From: JBBQVO01 sp038211505
Lineage (GTDB): Bacteria; Chloroflexota; Dehalococcoidia; DSTF01; JACRBR01
DNA: 15,454 nt
NCBI GenBank assembly: GCA_038211505.1
Contig: JBBQVO010000069.1
Coordinates: 1 to 15,454, forward strand
Direction: 5' to 3'
Below are positions 11,972-15,454 of this stretch, piece after piece. A program made the position numbers and the translations under genes. The notes beneath the pieces were generated by a model. It was not told the origin of the DNA. It did no database searches and was given only the letters and a program-made list of their open reading frames with translations. How positions within the stretch are numbered: position 1 is the stretch's first letter; each line of letters starts with the position of its first letter.

Positions 11972-14156
11972 TCTGTCGACGCGTTCGACGAAGCGTCGTG
12001 GCGGCGGCGAGCGTCGCCACTCCCGCGATCGCGAGCAGCGACGCCGTCAACGCAAACGCGTTGGCAGCGTGCGGCGTTCCCGTGCCAGCATCCGGCGGCG
12101 CGATCGGGCGTCCGCCGGCGACGTCGGTGCGGAGGATGACGGTGCGTCCGCTGCCGTAGGGGTTATCCGACACCGACGTCGACAACCAGACGTGACGATC
12201 GCTACGGAAGAACTGCACATTGCCGTTGCCTTCGAGCGTCACCTCTGTGCGCCATGACGCCCCGCCGTCGTCGGTGCGCAGCAGCACGGGCGGCGGGTAC
12301 GGGCCGTTCGGCGGCGCGTCGCGCACCCCGCCAATCGCCCAGCCCGTGGAGCTGTTGATGAAGAAGAGAGAGTTGAGCGCGAGATCGGATGTGCCCACGC
12401 TGTCCCACGTCACGCCGCCATCGATCGTCCGCCAGATCTGATCCTTGTTGTCGTTACCCGGGCCGAGGCGGAAATCGTACGAAGTCGTCCAGCCGAGTTG
12501 CGCGGAAAGGAAGTAGGGGCGTGAGGCGTTCTCGGGCAGTTGCCGGCGTTCCCACGTAGAGCCGCCGTCGGAGGTGACGCGAATCGAGTACTGGCACGAC
12601 GATGGTCCGCAGCCGTCTGTCCAGGCATGATCGTGATCGAGGAATGTCGGCGTTGGCGTGCGAGAACTCGGATCGATGAGATTCCACGTGAGGCCGCCGT
12701 CGTCGGTGCGCCACAGGCCGTCTTCAAGAATGATCCATGCGCGAGAGCGATCAGCGGCGACAATGGTTCCGTTGTTCGCGTGCGGGAGTGTGCGCGGTTC
12801 CCACGTCTGGCCGCGGTCGACGCTTCGATAGACAAGGTCGGAACAGATGTCGCTGCAAAACGGCGTCGCCCACAGCGCCGCGCGATCGAGCGAGAGGACG
12901 ACGGATTGCAGACGCGATGGCGGTGACGGAGCAGGCTCCCACGTCGCGCCGCCGTCACCGGTGCGGAGAAAGACATCAGGCGAAAGCGCGTAGCCGATTT
13001 CGTCGGACATGAACCCGACGGGATAGATCTGCGGGACGGCGCCGGTGACGGACTCCGCCCACTGGCGCGTCGCGAGATCGTAGCGGCCGATCCCAGTCGT
13101 GCCGCCGGATACGAGCACCGCATCCGATGTAACGGCGAACGATGCCGCGAACGTCGGAAACGATGCCACGAACACCGCTGGTTCACTCGTCCAGGTCTTG
13201 CCGCCGTCAGCCGTCCGCGTGAGCCGGTGAGTGCAGCGGTTTTCCGGGTCACACTCGATGATGCTTGTCGCGCCGTGCATCGCGTCGCGGAACTGCGGGA
13301 TCAGCGATGCGGTGCCGGGCACGGGGCCGCGCTTCGTCCAGGTCGCGCCGCCGTCGGTCGTGGCGTAGAGCGTCAGGGTGCAGCCGGCGTCGTTGCAGGC
13401 GCGGGTCGTGCCGATGCCGTCGTGATCGTTGAAGAAGCGCGGGCCGTCCGGGACGACGGCGGGCGCGGCGGCGACGGTCTTCCACGTCGCGCCGTCGTCG
13501 GAGCTGCGTAACAGCGTCGACGTGTCGTGACACACCGGCGGGCCGCCGGGAGAATCGAAGAATGGTTCGCCGGGATGGCACGGCGAGGCGCTGAGCCAGC
13601 GCGTGCCGGTCGCGACGCCAGTAACGCTGGTGAAGGTGCCGAACCCGGGGACGGCGACAGACGTCCAGCTCGCGCCGGCGTCGATCGTGTGAAGGAGCAC
13701 GCTCGGCTCATGCACGGGCGAGCCGACGTCACTGAAGCCCTGCCCGCGGCCGGTCACCCAGGCCTCGCGCGCGCTGACGACGGCGATCGACTGGAGATGC
13801 GTATCAGTGCGGGACGGCTGGCGCTGCCAGGTCGCGCCGCCGTCGTCTGTGCGCCAGATGCCGCCGGAGTACGTCACGGCCCAGGCGACGCGCGCATCGG
13901 CGAAGGCGATCGCGCCGGTGGCGATGCGCGGCTGCGCGGCGGCCTCCGTCCAGATCCGGCCGCCGTCTTCGGTGCGCAGGACGCCGGGGCTCGTCAGCGC
14001 GAGCCCGACGCGATCGTCGAACATCGTGATGCTTGAGATCGCGTTCGACGGCCGATCGTAGATCGTCGTCCACGGCGGCGCCGCGGTCGACGCGGTTCGC
14101 GTCGAGACGGCGACGAGCGTGATGAGCAGAAGTGCGGACGCGAAGGTGCGACGCAT
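11964..14156 (-). CDS. Secreted Asp-box (BNR/YCF48-like) beta-propeller protein with C-terminal anchor
   Basis: A 730-residue exported protein. A signal peptide (residues 1 to about 26, FASALLLITLVAVS) is followed by twelve Asp-box motifs of the form [ST]xDGGxTW, at about 62, 103, 157, 218, 266, 315, 399, 445, 483, 528, 577 and 628. Three are degenerate: HTIDAGASW, RSSDDGATW and RSVDRGQTW. Such repeats form sialidase- or YCF48-type propellers. Known family members range from glycan hydrolases to photosystem II assembly factors, and no catalytic set was identified here, so binding or a structural role at the surface is most likely. The C-terminus has PPDAGTG (687-693), a membrane helix (about 699-719) and RRTRR, a sorting-signal layout. 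No clear ribosome site precedes the ATG at 14156. It starts 40 bases after the endonuclease III stop on the same strand. Confidence 0.88.
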   Translation of the reverse strand: MRRTFASALLLITLVAVSTRTASTAAPPWTTIYDRPSNAISSITMFDDRVGLALTSPGVLRTEDGGRIWTEAAAQPRIATGAIAFADARVAWAVTYSGGIWRTDDGGATWQRQPSRTDTHLQSIAVVSAREAWVTGRGQGFSDVGSPVHEPSVLLHTIDAGASWTSVAVPGFGTFTSVTGVATGTRWLSASPCHPGEPFFDSPGGPPVCHDTSTLLRSSDDGATWKTVAAAPAVVPDGPRFFNDHDGIGTTRACNDAGCTLTLYATTDGGATWTKRGPVPGTASLIPQFRDAMHGATSIIECDPENRCTHRLTRTADGGKTWTSEPAVFVASFPTFAASFAVTSDAVLVSGGTTGIGRYDLATRQWAESVTGAVPQIYPVGFMSDEIGYALSPDVFLRTGDGGATWEPAPSPPSRLQSVVLSLDRAALWATPFCSDICSDLVYRSVDRGQTWEPRTLPHANNGTIVAADRSRAWIILEDGLWRTDDGGLTWNLIDPSSRTPTPTFLDHDHAWTDGCGPSSCQYSIRVTSDGGSTWERRQLPENASRPYFLSAQLGWTTSYDFRLGPGNDNKDQIWRTIDGGVTWDSVGTSDLALNSLFFINSSTGWAIGGVRDAPPNGPYPPPVLLRTDDGGASWRTEVTLEGNGNVQFFRSDRHVWLSTSVSDNPYGSGRTVILRTDVAGGRPIAPPDAGTGTPHAANAFALTASLLAIAGVATLAAATTLRRTRRQTT

Positions 14157-14196
14157 GCTTGGAGAACGCCAACGGCGGCCGGAAGGTTAACGGTGA

Positions 14197-14961
14197 TCAG
14201 TGCTTCTTAGATGTCAGTTTCAGCGTCAGTTTCAGTTCGGGGTGGAACTTCGTCGCGCTTGGGCAGAGATCGCGGAGAACGCAGTCGGGGCAGGCGGGGC
14301 GCTGGGCGGTGCAGGTGCGGCGGCCATGCTTGATCAGTCCGATGTGGAAGGCGTAGAAGTCGTCCGGCGGGACAGCGGCTTCGAGCAGCGCGTGCGCTTT
14401 CTCGGCGGTCATCGCGGCCTTGCCGGCGCGCGCGGGGATGAGGCCGAGGCGCATCGCCACGCGGAAGACGTGCGTGTCGACGGGCATCGCCGGCCGGCCG
14501 AGCGCGAAGAGCAGCACGCAGGCAACCGTCTTCGGCCCAACGCCGTGAATCTCACGTAGCCAGTCGCGCGCGTCGTCGAGCGGCATCTCGCGCAGGAATT
14601 CGAGATCGAAGCCGCCGGCGCGCTCGCGGACATCGTGCAGCGCCGCCTGGATTCGCGGCGCTTTCGTCGGCGCGAGGCCGCCGGGCTGGATCGCGGCAAT
14701 CAGCTCGCCGAGCGGCGCATCGATCACGGCGTCCCAGGCCGGAAATGCTTCGAGCAGGCGGACGAAGGCGCGGCCGGAGTTGGAGTCGGACGTGTTCTGC
14801 GACAGAATCGTCAGCACCAGCTCCGAGACCGGATCGTGATGCGGCCGCCATTCCGGGATGCCGTACGCGTCATCGAGCCGCGCCACGATCTCCGGGATGC
14901 GGGCGATGTTCGGGTGCGGTTTCGCGCGAGACTTCGTTGGGGCTATGCGGCGCGGAGGCAT
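14197..14961 (-). CDS. nth: Endonuclease III (HhH-GPD DNA glycosylase/AP lyase)
   Basis: Base-excision repair glycosylase of 254 residues that removes oxidised pyrimidines. The helix-hairpin-helix LREIHGVGPKTVA includes Lys144, the expected Schiff-base nucleophile, and PVDTHVFR carries Asp162. Four cysteines, Cys217, Cys224, Cys227 and Cys233, fit the C-x6-C-x2-C-x5-C [4Fe-4S] loop of Nth exactly. ILSQNTSD near residue 52 is the usual substrate-pocket helix start (often LSAQTTD). The family is usually about 210-220 residues; the excess is a basic N-terminal tail (PPRRIAPTKSRAK) and a Lys/Thr C-terminal tail, KLTLKLTSKKH, encoded by a small direct repeat. The ATG at 14961 is taken as the start, but no good ribosome site is seen. 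OGG/MutY-type relatives are less likely because of the exact iron-sulphur spacing and length. Confidence 0.92.
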   Translation of the reverse strand: MPPRRIAPTKSRAKPHPNIARIPEIVARLDDAYGIPEWRPHHDPVSELVLTILSQNTSDSNSGRAFVRLLEAFPAWDAVIDAPLGELIAAIQPGGLAPTKAPRIQAALHDVRERAGGFDLEFLREMPLDDARDWLREIHGVGPKTVACVLLFALGRPAMPVDTHVFRVAMRLGLIPARAGKAAMTAEKAHALLEAAVPPDDFYAFHIGLIKHGRRTCTAQRPACPDCVLRDLCPSATKFHPELKLTLKLTSKKH

Positions 14962-14979
14962 GACGCAGGGTAGCGCGCG

Positions 14980-15014
14980 GCGTAGCGCTATCCGCTTTCC
15001 ACGACCCAACGACG
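14980..15014. repeat. Heptamer tandem repeat tract (GCTATCC type), copy 1
   Basis: Five phased 7-base units from 14980: GCGTAGC, next GCTATCC, next GCTTTCC, next ACGACCC, and finally AACGACG. The three central units also occur at 15163-15183 with only the last base changed. The tract lies directly upstream of the nth start codon. Confidence 0.75.
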
Positions 15015-15079
15015 TGCTGCCGACATGGTGCGAAAAGCTCCGACGGGGTTCGGCGCGTATGCCTTCGACGAATCAACGT

Positions 15080-15115
15080 CCACGCTAACCCGCGCGGGCT
15101 GGAAAGCCCACGCTA
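15080..15115. repeat. Hairpin element GGGCT-GGAA-AGCCC between CCACGCTA direct repeats
   Basis: A 5-bp stem at 15096-15109 closes on a GGAA (GNRA-type) loop and is extended by a GCG/CGC pair block after one mismatch. The octamer CCACGCTA occurs on both sides, at 15080-15087 and 15108-15115. From memory, similar elements occur between genes in several phyla; no search was run. Confidence 0.5.
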
Positions 15116-15148
15116 CAGATGAGGTAGTCGTTTCAGCGCCCTGCCAAC

Positions 15149-15211
15149 GGCTATTGCTAACCGCTATCCGCTTTCCACGACCTACAACCCACAACCCACA
15201 ACCACGACCGA
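15149..15211. repeat. Heptamer tandem repeat tract (GCTATCC to ACAACCC type), copy 2
   Basis: Nine phased 7-base units. The tract begins with GGCTATT and GCTAACC, passes through GCTATCC and GCTTTCC, switches at ACGACCT to two copies of ACAACCC and one ACAACCA, and ends CGACCGA. The unit sequence changes but the 7-base phase never slips. It abuts a candidate -10 box and ends 24 bases before the coaX start. Confidence 0.8.
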
Positions 15212-15217
15212 TATACT
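15212..15217 (+). promoter_or_regulatory. Possible -10 box for coaX
   Basis: TATACT (5 of 6 consensus bases) lies 18 bases before the coaX start and directly after the heptamer tract. No -35 box is visible; the expected position falls inside the ACAACCC units. The leader would be very short but would still contain GGGG as a ribosome site. Confidence 0.3.
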
Positions 15218-15235
15218 CCCCGCCGGGGTGGATGC

Positions 15236-15454
15236 GTGCTTCTGACACTCGACATCGGCAACACGAACGTGACGGCCGGCATCTTCGATGGCGCGAAGAC
15301 GGTGGCGACGTGGCGGCTCGCGACGGACATCGAGCGCTTGTCGGACGAGTACGCGGTGATGCTTCTCGGGCTGCTGCGCACGGAGAACATCGATCCGGCG
15401 TCAATCGATGAGGCGATTATGGCCTCCGTCGTTCCGGAACTCGCGACGGTATTC
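15236..15454 (+). CDS. coaX: Type III pantothenate kinase, partial (N-terminus)
   Basis: The first 73 codons of CoaX, which phosphorylates pantothenate with ATP in the first step of coenzyme A synthesis. TLDIGNTNVTAGIFDG (4-19) is the family's phosphate-binding motif with the catalytic Asp (Asp6), and ASVVPELATVF near the window end matches the conserved SVVP segment. The start is the GTG at 15236, with GGGG about eight bases upstream; the ATG at 15232 is out of frame. The rest lies beyond the window. CoA supply fits with the acyl-CoA enzymes nearby, but no direct link is shown. Confidence 0.92.
   Translation, partial: MLLTLDIGNTNVTAGIFDGAKTVATWRLATDIERLSDEYAVMLLGLLRTENIDPASIDEAIMASVVPELATVF

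Noticed and set aside
14213..14236. CAGTTTCAG duplication at the nth 3' end as a regulatory repeat
   Set aside because: It is coding for KLTLKLT in the Nth tail and has only two copies.
14980..15211. CRISPR array in the nth-coaX spacer
   Set aside because: Repeats are 7 bases long and contiguous, without unique spacers of about 30 bases, and no cas gene is in the window.

Overview
This is a GC-rich bacterial window with dense genes, short spacers and good Shine-Dalgarno sites at several starts. It contains two acyl-CoA dehydrogenases, a Rex redox repressor, the MurT/GatD lipid II amidation pair, an Asp-box (BNR/YCF48) surface protein with a PPxxG-type C-terminal tail, a type III pantothenate kinase, and intergenic spacers full of short repeats. 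Together these suggest a member of the Chloroflexota (Dehalococcoidia-like or a related class). That assignment is inference from gene content and style. No rRNA or other marker is present to prove it.

Layout. (1) 1-3017, minus strand: a TetR regulator, an acyl-CoA dehydrogenase and a zinc alcohol dehydrogenase cut by the window edge. They form a probable lipid or alcohol catabolic unit, with a palindromic operator and a TTGACA promoter upstream of the regulator. (2) 3126-4684, plus strand: a large lipoprotein joining an LppX/LprG-like domain to an archaemetzincin-like domain without its zinc motif, followed by a strong hairpin terminator. (3) 4685-6427: a promoter, a leader with an attenuator-like hairpin, and glyA (serine hydroxymethyltransferase). 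(4) 6640-8846, plus strand: a second acyl-CoA dehydrogenase, a frameshifted membrane/PH-like gene and a small GYD-like protein. (5) 9035-11211, minus strand: murT-gatD, overlapping by ATGA. (6) 11242-11971, plus strand: rex, with a Rex-type operator over its own promoter. (7) 11964-14961, minus strand: a 12-Asp-box secreted protein converging on rex with overlapping stops, then an endonuclease III gene upstream of it. (8) 15236 to the end, plus strand: the start of coaX.

The most unusual feature is the spacers. At least five tracts are degenerate tandem repeats with a strict 7-base period but different unit sequences, at 929-950, 4820-4847, 5133-5167, 14980-15014 and 15149-15211. One of them runs into the glyA coding sequence. 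A second class has a roughly 10-base period built on CTTCGTG or CTCTGTG (2309-2334, 6522-6548, 8964-9020). Several single or paired palindromic elements also occur (2239-2266, 5053-5077 with 8886-8910, 6467-6484, 15080-15115). The heptamer tracts resemble in architecture the short tandemly repeated (STRR) heptanucleotide repeats of cyanobacteria, but with several unit types in one genome. No tRNA, rRNA, CRISPR array, transposase or phage gene was found.
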